From the NCBI RefSeq assembly GCF_900176205.1, contig NZ_LT859959.1, positions 6,097,001-6,161,000 on the forward strand: a DNA stretch of 64,000 bases. The letters are read 5' to 3'. Shown in pieces: positions 34,728 through 42,840 of this stretch. The translations under genes were made by a program, and so were the position numbers. The number at the start of each line of letters is the position of its first letter. The stretch's first letter is position 1. The DNA is from Bradyrhizobium sp. ORS 285. GTDB lineage: Bacteria; Pseudomonadota; Alphaproteobacteria; Rhizobiales; Xanthobacteraceae. The notes beneath the pieces were generated by a model. The model was not told the DNA's origin and did no database searches. It saw nothing but the letters and a program-made list of their open reading frames with translations.

Positions 34728-35922
34728 TTGCTTCGGGCGCCTGCACCAGCAGGCGCCTGACCAATGCCAGCGCGGTCTCCGTGGCCGGGTCGGCCGCGAT
34801 CACGGAGACCGCGAGCACGATGAGATCGACCGGCTCGTGCGACAGCACGATCACATGCGTCGCATGCCGTGCCGTCATCAGCGTCACCATGCGCTCGACT
34901 GCAGGATCGTTCGCAGCGAGCCCCCAGGGCGCATCGGCCCGGCGCAGCACGCGCCGCGAGGCGAGAAAATCGCGCAGCAGCGGCGGATCATAGGCCGCGA
35001 GCTCGGCCTCGCGGTAGCGACGCGCGCTCTCGAAGATCGGCTGGTGGGTGAGCTCGGCAATCAACTCGTCGCGGGTCGACGCGGTCGCTGCGCCGATCGA
35101 ATCGAGTACGCCGGGTTGTCGCGCTTCGAGCATCGCGCGCAACGCATCCCCCAACAGGCCGATCGTGAGCACGCCTGCGACCGCGACCGCGCAGAAGCGC
35201 ATCAATTGTGCCGCATCGACCTCCGGCGCTAACGCCGCTGCGGCTGCACCGAGCAAGGCCGCGCCGGTCATGCGCAACGACGTCAGCCACACGCCCTGGC
35301 GCTGCGCCTCGGCGCTGGAGCCTGCGATCAGCATCGCGGTCACCGCGAGCAGCGCGCCGAGGGCGCCGAGCCGCACCGGCATGTGCGGGGCGAGGACGCG
35401 GAAATCGGTGACGATGAAGGGAATGACGATCAGCGCGCCGAAGGCGACGCGGTCGATGGCGCGGTTCTCCCAGGCGAGCAGGCTGGCGCGATCGCGCCGG
35501 AGCAGCAACCAGGCGCAGGTCGCAAAGCCGGCGAGCTGAAATGCCGACAGCACCGCGGTATGATGGTTCTCCAGCGCGACCGGGCCGAGCGCGCCGGCCA
35601 GCGCGAGCACGATACCGCCGATCAGCGCGGCGAGCTTCAGCCCGCGATGCGCATGCCGGCGCAGCAGCCCCTCGGTGACGATGAGCGCACCGACCGGGAT
35701 CAGCGCCGCGGGGATCAGCGAGATGCGATCGAGCGTGGCGTTGTCGGTCCACCACGCGATGCCGCGCAGCAGGAACAGCGAAGCCACCAGCGCCAGCAGC
35801 GCGACGAGCCGCGCCGTTAGCGGTCCCCTTGGGTCGCGCCGGTACAGCATCGCCGCGGCGACGGCGAGACCGATCGCGCCACAGAGATTGACCACGGAGT
35901 CGGCGACCACGCCCGGCATCAT
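34663..35922 (-). CDS. Polytopic membrane protein, function unknown
   Basis: A 419-residue protein with roughly seven to eight hydrophobic segments in the first ~280 residues (for example LCGAIGLAVAAAMLY, LVALLALVASLFLLRG, IVLALAGALGPVAL) and a soluble C-terminal part of ~140 residues. The ATG overlaps the stop of the GNAT-like gene upstream as ATGATG, so it is the second gene of a coupled operon. Its last 65 bases run antisense through the end of the His-rich gene. No family is recognised. Confidence 0.78.
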   Translation of the reverse strand: MMPGVVADSVVNLCGAIGLAVAAAMLYRRDPRGPLTARLVALLALVASLFLLRGIAWWTDNATLDRISLIPAALIPVGALIVTEGLLRRHAHRGLKLAALIGGIVLALAGALGPVALENHHTAVLSAFQLAGFATCAWLLLRRDRASLLAWENRAIDRVAFGALIVIPFIVTDFRVLAPHMPVRLGALGALLAVTAMLIAGSSAEAQRQGVWLTSLRMTGAALLGAAAAALAPEVDAAQLMRFCAVAVAGVLTIGLLGDALRAMLEARQPGVLDSIGAATASTRDELIAELTHQPIFESARRYREAELAAYDPPLLRDFLASRRVLRRADAPWGLAANDPAVERMVTLMTARHATHVIVLSHEPVDLIVLAVSVIAADPATETALALVRRLLVQAPEATTPTCDDGRADAATCPPAAGR

Positions 35923-36923
35923 GGCGCGGATTGTCCGGCTGGCAGGCGCGGCCGCAAGGTGCCGAACGGCCTGGTGTCATCGAGCCAATGCAGCAGCGGC
36001 AGAATCATCCGCTGCAGCGCCAGCACGGCCGAGGTTGCGAGCAATGCCGGCAATGAGCCGGAGGGAATCTCGCGCAGCAGATAACGCCGCGCGGCCGCGA
36101 GATCGATGCGTCCGAGTTGCAGCAGGTCGTCGCCCCGGGCGTAGTCCAGCTCGCGGGCGCAGAAGCCGTTATAGATATCGTCGCGATGCTTGGGCGCGTC
36201 GGCAAAGGTCTTCTTCAGCGCATCCGAGCCGCCGGTATAGGCATCGGTGATGACGAAGCGCGTCTCGTCGAAACCGGCCTCATCGCCAACGCCGAATACG
36301 GCGCGATGCGTTCGCATGATGCCGCGCGCGAGCTCCAGATGGGTAAAGCTCTTCCGCGCGTCCGGCTGCGGCGATGGATAGACGTCGGAGAAGGTCTCGC
36401 AGACCATGCCGGCCACCGCCGGCACCTGCGTGACGTTGGAGATCCATTTCGGCCGCAAGCCGTCGCGGATGAACAGGAGCAGCGTGGTCAGGCCGTAGAG
36501 CACGCCCGACAGGCCTTTGCCGCGCGCCTCCGGATCGACCATCACGAGGCCCAGATGGACCACCTCCTGGGTCTCGCCGTCGCGCGCCACCTGCATCACC
36601 GCCAGCGCATTGAAGGCGATCGGCCGACCGGTCACGGCATCCGACACCAACGTGATGATGGCGCGCGCCAGCGCCTCGCGTTGCCCTGAGAAGATGCCGT
36701 AGGTGAGATCTCCGGCGGGCAGCGTCTTGGCGGCGATGCTGCGGAGATCTTCAACGAGCGCGGTCAGGGCTGCATCGTCCAGTGTCTTGCCAGGGCTTTC
36801 GACGATGCGCGTGCGCAACTCCGCATGCGTGCGCAGCGACAGGTCCATCGCCTCCTGGCCCAGCGCGGTGAACCAGAAGCCGAGATTGTCACGAAGGCGC
36901 CTGACGGCTGCGACGATGTTCAT
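35919..36923 (-). CDS. GNAT-like acyltransferase-type protein
   Basis: 334 residues from the ATG at 36923 (GAGGGG just upstream). The central part VVHLGLVMVDPEARGKGLSGVLYG matches the GNAT acetyl-CoA loop (R/Q-x-x-G-x-G/A). The N-terminal ~90 residues and the C-terminal ~100 residues are unlike standard acetyltransferases; the C-terminus has a hydrophobic stretch (LPALLATSAVLALQRMILPLL) that may contact the membrane. It is coupled by overlapping stop and start to the polytopic membrane protein, so the two probably work together, for instance in modifying a lipid or membrane-bound acceptor. That role is inference. Confidence 0.72.
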   Translation of the reverse strand: MNIVAAVRRLRDNLGFWFTALGQEAMDLSLRTHAELRTRIVESPGKTLDDAALTALVEDLRSIAAKTLPAGDLTYGIFSGQREALARAIITLVSDAVTGRPIAFNALAVMQVARDGETQEVVHLGLVMVDPEARGKGLSGVLYGLTTLLLFIRDGLRPKWISNVTQVPAVAGMVCETFSDVYPSPQPDARKSFTHLELARGIMRTHRAVFGVGDEAGFDETRFVITDAYTGGSDALKKTFADAPKHRDDIYNGFCARELDYARGDDLLQLGRIDLAAARRYLLREIPSGSLPALLATSAVLALQRMILPLLHWLDDTRPFGTLRPRLPAGQSAP

Positions 36924-37089
36924 TCCCCTCATCCGCCCGGCGCGAACGCAAATGGCTCGCCGGAGCCCTGCCGTCCTTCGCGTCATATGCGCTGCCCGCG
37001 TTAATACGTGATCACGCCAAGCTGCGAAGCCGCCGTCAGGGTAAACGCAGCTTGAACGATGGTCATGACAGCAAAGTCTGCCCGTGTGG

Positions 37090-37140
37090 CTGCCCCTCAC
37101 CCCAACCCTCTCCCCGTGAAGAACGGGGAGAGGGAGCGCA
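37090..37140. repeat. GC-rich hairpin repeat, family R2
   Basis: GCTGCCCCTCACCCCAACCC then CTCTCCCCGTGAAGAACGGG, inverted relative to the copy at 37343. It lies in the 533-base gap between the GNAT-like and YiaA-like genes, which holds only repeats. Confidence 0.75.
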
Positions 37141-37213
37141 GCCGGGCTCAAGTGAGCAGATTTGCCTTCTCGCATATGACGATCGAAGTTTTGCGATCAT
37201 CTCTCGCCGCGTC

Positions 37214-37299
37214 GTCATGGCCGGGCGTGTCCCGGCCATCCACGTCGGGCGGCAAACTGAGAAGGACATGGATGCCCGGGACAAGCCCGGGCATGACGG
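37214..37299. repeat. Inverted repeat with GTCATGGCCGGG ends, family R5
   Basis: GTCATGGCCGGGCGTGTCCC with CGGCCATCC at left and ATGCCCGGGACAAGCCCGGG with CATGAC at right. Another copy is at 59665-59744. Confidence 0.7.
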
Positions 37300-37342
37300 A
37301 GCAACTCGATTACAGGATCGCTTGTCGCGGCCAGGCCCGGCT

Positions 37343-37390
37343 GCGCTCCCTCTCCCCGTCCTTCACGGGGAGAGGGTTGGGGTGAGGGGC
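37343..37390. repeat. GC-rich hairpin repeat, family R2
   Basis: GCGCTCCCTCTCCCCGTCCT and CACGGGGAGAGGG, then TTGGGGTGAGGGGC. With the copy at 37090 it forms an inverted pair flanking the R5 unit, so the whole block could fold back on itself. Confidence 0.75.
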
Positions 37391-37456
37391 GTCCTGCGCA
37401 CCGGCCTCTGCTTCATTCAGGGACCTCTTCTTCCACGTGGGCGAAGAGGCCACGCC

Positions 37457-37732
37457 TCACGCCGCCTTGGACACTTCCATCAGCAGGCGCTCGGCGCGGG
37501 CGTCTTCGATGCGGTTGACGAGCTTGCTGCTTTCGTGACGGTCGCGCAACGTCTTGGTCAGGGTGACGCAGGTCTGCACCAGCATGACGATGCCCATCGT
37601 CAGATAGCCCTTCATCCAGAGATCGATCGGCATGAAGAACACGCCGAGCGCCACGAGGAAGGCGGACGCGGCGAACGAGACATAAGTGAAGGTGACGAAG
37701 GCACCGCTGTGGGGCTGGACGTTCTGGTTCAT
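37457..37732 (-). CDS. YiaA/YiaB-like inner-membrane protein
   Basis: A 91-residue protein with two hydrophobic segments (FTYVSFAASAFLVALGVFFMP and YLTMGIVMLVQTCVTLTKT) and a charged C-terminal helix, matching the yiaA/B domain. It follows the PspA-like gene by 56 bases on the same strand. YiaA-domain proteins often occur with PspA/phage-shock type genes in envelope stress loci. The biochemical function is unknown. Confidence 0.85.
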   Translation of the reverse strand: MNQNVQPHSGAFVTFTYVSFAASAFLVALGVFFMPIDLWMKGYLTMGIVMLVQTCVTLTKTLRDRHESSKLVNRIEDARAERLLMEVSKAA

Positions 37733-37788
37733 GGTCGGCTCCTATGGTGTCGGTTGATGAGTTGATCGAGTGGAGAGCAGTCGTAGAT

Positions 37789-38487
37789 TCAGTTCGCCGG
37801 GACATTGCGGCCGGCCTTGAGCCGCGCCAGCACATCGTCGGCGGTGGTCTTGATGCGCGGGCCAAAGCCCTGTTCCGCGAGCTTCTCGGCTGTGGTGATC
37901 GGGCCGGTGGCGGCGTCGAGCTCCATCAGGGCCTCGTCGGCGGCCTGCGCTTCCATCTGCCGCTCGCGCAGCCGCTTCAGGGTGGCCTCCGCCTCCGGCA
38001 GCGTGCATTCGTAGGGACGCGCCGCCTCGATGCCGCCGCGGCGCAGGTTGCGCACCGCTTCCGAGGCGCGGGCGATGCGGCGGCCGCGGTCGAGCTCGGC
38101 GATGCGGGCTTCGGCACCGGCAACATGCTTCTTCAGCCGCGCAATCTCGGTAGCGAACAGCGCCCGCGCTGTCTTGGCAGCATCGCGCTCGGCCTCCAGC
38201 CCGGCGATCGCCTGTGCAGCCTCGCGGGCCAGGTCTTCGCGGCCGCCATCGAGCGCGGCGGTGGCGCGCACTTCGAGGTCGGTGATCCGGGCCATCGTGG
38301 CTTCCAGGCGCCTGCCCTCCTGCTGGTCCTGCGCGATGGCCAGCGCCAGTGCGCGCTTGCTGCGCTCGACGGCCGCCGCCGCGTCGCGCATCTGCTGATC
38401 CAGGATCACCAGCGCGGTCCGGTCCTGCAGCTCCTCTTCCGCAACGGCAACGGTTCCCCGAAACAGCGTCAGAACGGTCTTGAACAT
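37789..38487 (-). CDS. PspA/IM30-like coiled-coil protein
   Basis: 232 residues from the ATG at 38487 with AGGGAG upstream. An N-terminal amphipathic segment (MFKTVLTLFRGTVAVAEEEL) is followed by long coiled-coil helices (residues ~25-200), as in PspA and Vipp1, which bind stressed membranes and oligomerise into ESCRT-III-like rods or rings. It precedes the YiaA-like gene and is divergent from a TetR regulator, with three palindromes in the 103-base gap. The combination indicates an inducible envelope-stress operon. Confidence 0.85.
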   Translation of the reverse strand: MFKTVLTLFRGTVAVAEEELQDRTALVILDQQMRDAAAAVERSKRALALAIAQDQQEGRRLEATMARITDLEVRATAALDGGREDLAREAAQAIAGLEAERDAAKTARALFATEIARLKKHVAGAEARIAELDRGRRIARASEAVRNLRRGGIEAARPYECTLPEAEATLKRLRERQMEAQAADEALMELDAATGPITTAEKLAEQGFGPRIKTTADDVLARLKAGRNVPAN

Positions 38488-38502
38488 TGTGAACTCCCTG
38501 CT

Positions 38503-38576
38503 ATGAGCATCGCTCATGAATATTCATCTAGCGCAAACTTGAGCGTCGCTCAAGAGATATTTTGAGCGCCGCTCAT
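38503..38576. promoter_or_regulatory. Three operator palindromes between the pspA-like and tetR genes
   Basis: Site 1 is ATGAGCATCGCTCAT (38503-38517), site 2 CTTGAGCGTCGCTCAAG (38538-38554) and site 3 TTGAGCGCCGCTCAT (38562-38576). All share TGAGC-N3-GCTCA. The centres are 36 and 23 bases apart. This is the expected arrangement for a TetR repressor controlling both divergent genes. Confidence 0.8.
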
Positions 38577-38590
38577 GATCATGGTTAACA

Positions 38591-39208
38591 ATGTCTAAAA
38601 CCCTGGAAAGACGCGCGAAACAGCGCGAGGCCCTGATCGAGGCGGCCGAGCGGATGATCCGGACGCGGGGTCTGGCCGGCCTGAAGACGCGCGATCTCGC
38701 CCAGGAGATCGGTGTCGCCAACGGGGCGGTCTACAATCTCGTCGCTGATGTCGACGAACTGGTGCTGATGGTCGGCTCACGCACCCTGGCGCGGCTCGAT
38801 GCGGAATTGTCGGCGGCCGAGAGCGCCGATCCGCCCGGCCCGGCGGCGGCGCTGGAGCGCATCGCGATCGCCTATTGCGACTTCGCCGCCCATAATCTCG
38901 AACTCTGGCGCGCGCTGTTCGAACATCGCATGCCGGCGGACAAGCCCCTGCCCGATTGGGCGGTCGCCGACCAGATGCATCTGTTTCGTCACATCCATCA
39001 GCCGCTGGCGGCGCTGTTTCCGCAACGTTCGTTCGACGACATCAGCATCGTCGCGCGCAGTCTTTTCTCCGCCGTGCACGGCATGGTCGCGCTCGGCCTG
39101 GAGCAGAAGCTGATCGCCGTGCCGCTGGCGCTGCTGCGCCAGCAGATCGCCACCATGGTGAAGGCGATGGTGGCGGGACTGGCGGTGAATGAGAAGAGTG
39201 GTGGCTGA
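38591..39208 (+). CDS. TetR-family regulator of the pspA-like operon
   Basis: A 205-residue regulator. The N-terminal helix-turn-helix is LKTRDLAQEIGVANGAVYNLVADVDEL (about residues 33-59). The C-terminal ligand domain has WRALFEHRMPADKP and HLFRHIHQP patterns seen in the WHG/TetR_C_33 subgroup. The ATG lies 15 bases after the third TGAGC-N3-GCTCA palindrome, so autoregulation is likely. The ligand is unknown. Confidence 0.92.
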   Translation: MSKTLERRAKQREALIEAAERMIRTRGLAGLKTRDLAQEIGVANGAVYNLVADVDELVLMVGSRTLARLDAELSAAESADPPGPAAALERIAIAYCDFAAHNLELWRALFEHRMPADKPLPDWAVADQMHLFRHIHQPLAALFPQRSFDDISIVARSLFSAVHGMVALGLEQKLIAVPLALLRQQIATMVKAMVAGLAVNEKSGG

Positions 39209-39228
39209 CGAGAGCTTGATATGGCGCA

Positions 39229-39399
39229 CCCCGCCGTCAGCTCCTTGATGCCGACCCACCAGACAGCGTAACGAACATCACGCCCACCTCCCGCCTTGCT
39301 GATGCCATAGCGGCTCTCGCCCGCTTGATGCTGATCGCGCGAGGCGAACAAACAACCGCCGCATTGCTTCGCAGTATCATGCCGAGGTTCGGACGTGTT
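39229..39399 (-). pseudogene. Possible remnant of an IS110-type transposase
   Basis: A 57-codon stretch reads NTSEPRHDTAKQCGGCLF, then QHQAGESRYGISKAGGG and DVRYAVWWVG. This resembles, with small gaps, the C-terminal QSGE...G-x-ISK-x-GD...R region of IS110-family transposases. There is no start, no full domain and no visible terminal repeat, so it would be a decayed fragment. The remaining 39209-39593 interval shows nothing else. Identification is from memory of the family motif only. Confidence 0.35.
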
Positions 39400-39593
39400 C
39401 CAGACAATATCGGGAACTGCCGATCTACTGATACTCATCCACTGACACTCGATGGCGAGTGTTAGTTCGTGCGACATGCGCAGATGTCGGAGCATGGCCA
39501 GCTTCGCCGGCCGGCACATCCTGCAGCGTATGGCGCCGCGCGAGCCAAACAAGAAAATCCAACGACACGGCCGCGCGAGCCAAGGGGGAAATC

Positions 39594-41228
39594 GTGAGAC
39601 ATTTGCGTGCGCCCAATGACGACCGTGATCCGCCATTCTCGCCCGGCCACGCGGATGGCCGGCATCCGCACTATGACGCGCCGTGGCGTGACGACTACGA
39701 GCGGCCGACGCCGGCCGAATTTGCCTCTCGCTTCGGCGTGCAGCAGGTTCCACCGCCGCCACGCGAACGCAATGTCGTCGGCCTGCTGAGCATTGTCGGG
39801 CTCGTCGCCGTGGCCGCCGGCGTCGCCGGATTTGCCGCGATGAAACTGCCGGCGCGGTGGACCGCTGCCCTCTCTGCCAACAGCACTGTGGACGTCGCCC
39901 CCGCGACCGCTGCGCCGTCATCGCCGCCCCGAGCGCCGCAGAGCGCAGCATCCACCCCGGATAATCTTCCGACCGGCGCGCTTGCGAACGCCCTCCCTGC
40001 GGCCACGCCGGACCAGAGCATGCCGTTGCGGGAGGACGACCGCGCGCCGAAGTTCGACCCGCGGATGGCAAATGCCGCAGCGGCGCCGCCGGCCAACACG
40101 CGGCCTCCGGTGCAGGGCGTCACCGACAGCGAGATCAGCTTCGGAATGGCGGCGCCGTTTTCGGGGCCGGCCAGGGAAATGGGCCATCAGCTCAAGCTCG
40201 GCATCGACCTCGCATTTTCACAAGCCAATGAGGAAGGCGGCGTGAATGGCCGCCAGCTCAAGCTCTACACGGCCGACGATGCCTACGAGCCGGCGCGGAC
40301 CTTGAACGCGATGAAGGAGCTCTACGAGCAGCACAAGGTGTTCGGCTTCGTCGAGAATTACGGCAGCCCGACCGCGCTGATCTCGGTGCCCTACGCGCTC
40401 GAACATCATGCGCTGTATTTCGGCGCTTTTACCGGCGCCCCGTCGCTGCGCCGCGATCCGCCGGACCGCTACGTCTTCAACTACCGGGCCGGCTATGCCG
40501 AGGAAGCCCATGCGCTGGTGAATTATCTCGTCAAGACCCGCAAGCTGCGTCCGCAGGAGATCGGCGTTCTCATCCAGCAGGACGCCTATGGCGACGCCGG
40601 ATGGGACGGCGTCAGCAAGGCGATGCACGCGCTCCGCGGCGGCACGGGCGACGTCTTCCGCATGAGCTACAGCCGCAACACCGTCAATGTCGACGACGCC
40701 ATCGCGCAACTGCGCCGACAGAAACATGGCATCAAGGCCGTCGTGCTGGTGGCGACCTTCCGCGCCGCGGCGAAGTTCATCGAGAAGACCCGCGACCTCT
40801 ATCCCGACATGATCTACGCGACGATCTCGGGCGTCGGCAGCACCGGGCTGGCCAGCGAGCTGACGGTGCTCGGTCCCAAATATGCCGACGGGGTCATCTG
40901 CACCCAGGTCACGCCGGCGGTCGAGGGCTATGCATCCGTGACGCTGAACTACAAGAAGGCGCTCGCGAAATATTTCCCGGGTGAACCGGCCGACTACACT
41001 TCTCTCGAAGCCTACCTCACGGCCAACATCCTGATCGAGGGTCTGCGCCGCGCCGGTCCCGCCGTCGATACGGAGTCGGTGGTCGATGCCCTCGAAACGA
41101 TGCAGAACTACGAGCTCGGCGTCGGATCGAAGGTGAGCTTCGGCCCGTCCGACCACCAGGCCCTGCACAAGGTCTGGGGGACGCAACTCGACAAGACCGG
41201 ACAGTACCACGCCATCGATCTGGAATGA
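39594..41228 (+). CDS. Membrane-anchored LivK-type ABC substrate-binding protein
   Basis: 544 residues from the GTG at 39594, preceded by AAGGGGGA. The N-terminal ~60 residues are charged and cytoplasmic, followed by one membrane segment (VVGLLSIVGLVAVAAGVAGF, 61-80) and an Ala/Pro-rich linker to about 175. A full Periplasmic_BP_6 domain follows (SEISFGMAAPFSGPAREMG, NEEGGVNGRQLKLYTADDAY, IGVLIQQDAYGDAGW). Normal family members have a cleaved signal peptide and about 400 residues, so the extra N-terminus is unusual. No permease or ATPase genes are nearby; a sensor or receptor role is possible. Confidence 0.85.
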   Translation: MRHLRAPNDDRDPPFSPGHADGRHPHYDAPWRDDYERPTPAEFASRFGVQQVPPPPRERNVVGLLSIVGLVAVAAGVAGFAAMKLPARWTAALSANSTVDVAPATAAPSSPPRAPQSAASTPDNLPTGALANALPAATPDQSMPLREDDRAPKFDPRMANAAAAPPANTRPPVQGVTDSEISFGMAAPFSGPAREMGHQLKLGIDLAFSQANEEGGVNGRQLKLYTADDAYEPARTLNAMKELYEQHKVFGFVENYGSPTALISVPYALEHHALYFGAFTGAPSLRRDPPDRYVFNYRAGYAEEAHALVNYLVKTRKLRPQEIGVLIQQDAYGDAGWDGVSKAMHALRGGTGDVFRMSYSRNTVNVDDAIAQLRRQKHGIKAVVLVATFRAAAKFIEKTRDLYPDMIYATISGVGSTGLASELTVLGPKYADGVICTQVTPAVEGYASVTLNYKKALAKYFPGEPADYTSLEAYLTANILIEGLRRAGPAVDTESVVDALETMQNYELGVGSKVSFGPSDHQALHKVWGTQLDKTGQYHAIDLE

Positions 41229-41265
41229 GGCGACGGCCTGAGCGCTCGCCTGCCTCGCCTGCGCT

Positions 41266-41294
41266 CTGCCCTGATCAAAATTTGATCAGGGCAG
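41266..41294. promoter_or_regulatory. 29-bp perfect palindrome upstream of the dihydropyrimidinase gene
   Basis: The arms CTGCCCTGATCAAA (41266-41279) and TTTGATCAGGGCAG (41281-41294) flank a single A. It lies 80 bases upstream of the hydantoinase ATG. No T-run follows, so an operator or cruciform is more likely than a terminator. Confidence 0.6.
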
Positions 41295-41373
41295 CTCGCC
41301 CTGCGCGCGTTAGATTCGTTCTCGGCGCCGCAAGGATGCGACGTCAGGCGATGCGCGGGGCGAGAGGCGATCC

Positions 41374-42828
41374 ATGTCATTGTTCATCCGCGGCGGCACG
41401 GTGGTGAACCACGATCATTCCCGGCGCGCCGATGTCCTGATCCAGGGCGGCACCATTCTCGCGGTGGGCAACTCGATCGAGCCGCCGCTGTCGGCGGAGG
41501 TGATCGATGCCGACGGATGCTACGTGATGCCGGGCGGCATCGATCCGCACACCCATCTCGAGCTCGGCTTCATGGGCACGGTGTCGGCGGACGATTTCGA
41601 ATGGGGCACCAAGGCGGGGCTCGCCGGCGGCACCACCATGGTGGTGGACTTTTGCATTCCCGACCCCGGCCAGTCGATGCTCGCCGCCTATCAGGACTGG
41701 CGGCGGAAGTCGGAGAAGGCGGCGGCCGACTACGGCTTCCACATGGCCGTGACCTCCTGGTCGAAGCAGGCGTTCGACGAGATGGCGGTCGTCGTCCAGA
41801 CCTACGGCATCAACACCTTCAAGCACTTCATGGCCTACAAGGGCGCCTTGATGGTGGATGATGACGAGCTGTACAATTCGTTCGCGCGCTGCGCGGAGCT
41901 CGGCGCCATGCCGCTGGTCCATGCCGAGAACGGCGACGTCGTGGCCCGGATGCAGGAGGCGATGCTGGCGCGCGGCATCGACGGGCCGGAGGGCCATGCC
42001 TTCTCGCGGCCGCCGGAGGTCGAGGGCGAGGCCACCAGCCGCGCCATCATGATCGCCGACATGACCGGCGCGCCGCTCTATGTCGTGCACACCAGTTGCC
42101 GGCAGTCGCACGAGGCGATCGCGCGCGCCCGCGCCGCCGGCCAACGCGTCTACGGCGAGCCGCTGATCCAGCATTTGCTGCTCGACGACCGTGAATATCG
42201 CGCCGCGGATTGGGATCAGGCCGCGGCCTGCGTGATGTCGCCGCCGTTCCGCGACAAGGCGCATCAGGACAGCCTGTGGGCGGGGCTGCAATCCGGCTTG
42301 CTGCAGGTGGTCGCGACCGATCATTGCGCCTTTACGCTGGAGCAGAAGCGGCTCGGCCGCGGCGACTTCCGCAAGATTCCCAACGGCACCGGCGGGCTCG
42401 AGGACCGCATGCCGCTGCTGTGGAGCGCCGGTGTCGGCACCGGGCGGCTGACCAAGGAGGAGTTCGTCGCAGTCACCTCGGCGAACATCGCGCGCATCCT
42501 CAACATTTTCCCGCGCAAGGGCGCGGTCATGGCCGGCTCGGACGCCGACCTCGTGGTGTGGGATCCGGCCGCGCATAAGACGATCAGCGCGAGCCGGCAA
42601 GTGAGCCGCATCGACTACAACGTGTTCGAAGGCTTCAGCTGCACCGGCGGACCCGCCGTCACCGTGTCGCGCGGCCGCATCGCCTTCCGCGACGGCGAGC
42701 TGCGTGCGGAGGCCGGCGACGGCCGCTATGTCGAGCGGCCAGCCTTCCCGCCGGTGCATGTCGCGAACTCCACCTGGAAGGAGATCAGCGCGCCTCAAGG
42801 CGTCGCACGCGACATGATCACGCCATGA
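41374..42828 (+). CDS. hydA: Dihydropyrimidinase / D-hydantoinase
   Basis: A 484-residue binuclear-zinc amidohydrolase that opens dihydropyrimidine or hydantoin rings. Zinc ligands: GIDPHTHLE at about residue 55, the carbamylated lysine in FKHFMAYKG (about 150), histidines in LVHAENGD and YVVHTSC, and the aspartate in VATDHCAF. GAGAGG precedes the ATG. The length is typical. Carbamoylase and pyrimidine-transport genes that often accompany it are absent here, so hydantoin versus dihydrouracil cannot be decided. Confidence 0.95.
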   Translation: MSLFIRGGTVVNHDHSRRADVLIQGGTILAVGNSIEPPLSAEVIDADGCYVMPGGIDPHTHLELGFMGTVSADDFEWGTKAGLAGGTTMVVDFCIPDPGQSMLAAYQDWRRKSEKAAADYGFHMAVTSWSKQAFDEMAVVVQTYGINTFKHFMAYKGALMVDDDELYNSFARCAELGAMPLVHAENGDVVARMQEAMLARGIDGPEGHAFSRPPEVEGEATSRAIMIADMTGAPLYVVHTSCRQSHEAIARARAAGQRVYGEPLIQHLLLDDREYRAADWDQAAACVMSPPFRDKAHQDSLWAGLQSGLLQVVATDHCAFTLEQKRLGRGDFRKIPNGTGGLEDRMPLLWSAGVGTGRLTKEEFVAVTSANIARILNIFPRKGAVMAGSDADLVVWDPAAHKTISASRQVSRIDYNVFEGFSCTGGPAVTVSRGRIAFRDGELRAEAGDGRYVERPAFPPVHVANSTWKEISAPQGVARDMITP

Positions 42829-42840
42829 TGGCCGCTTCAT

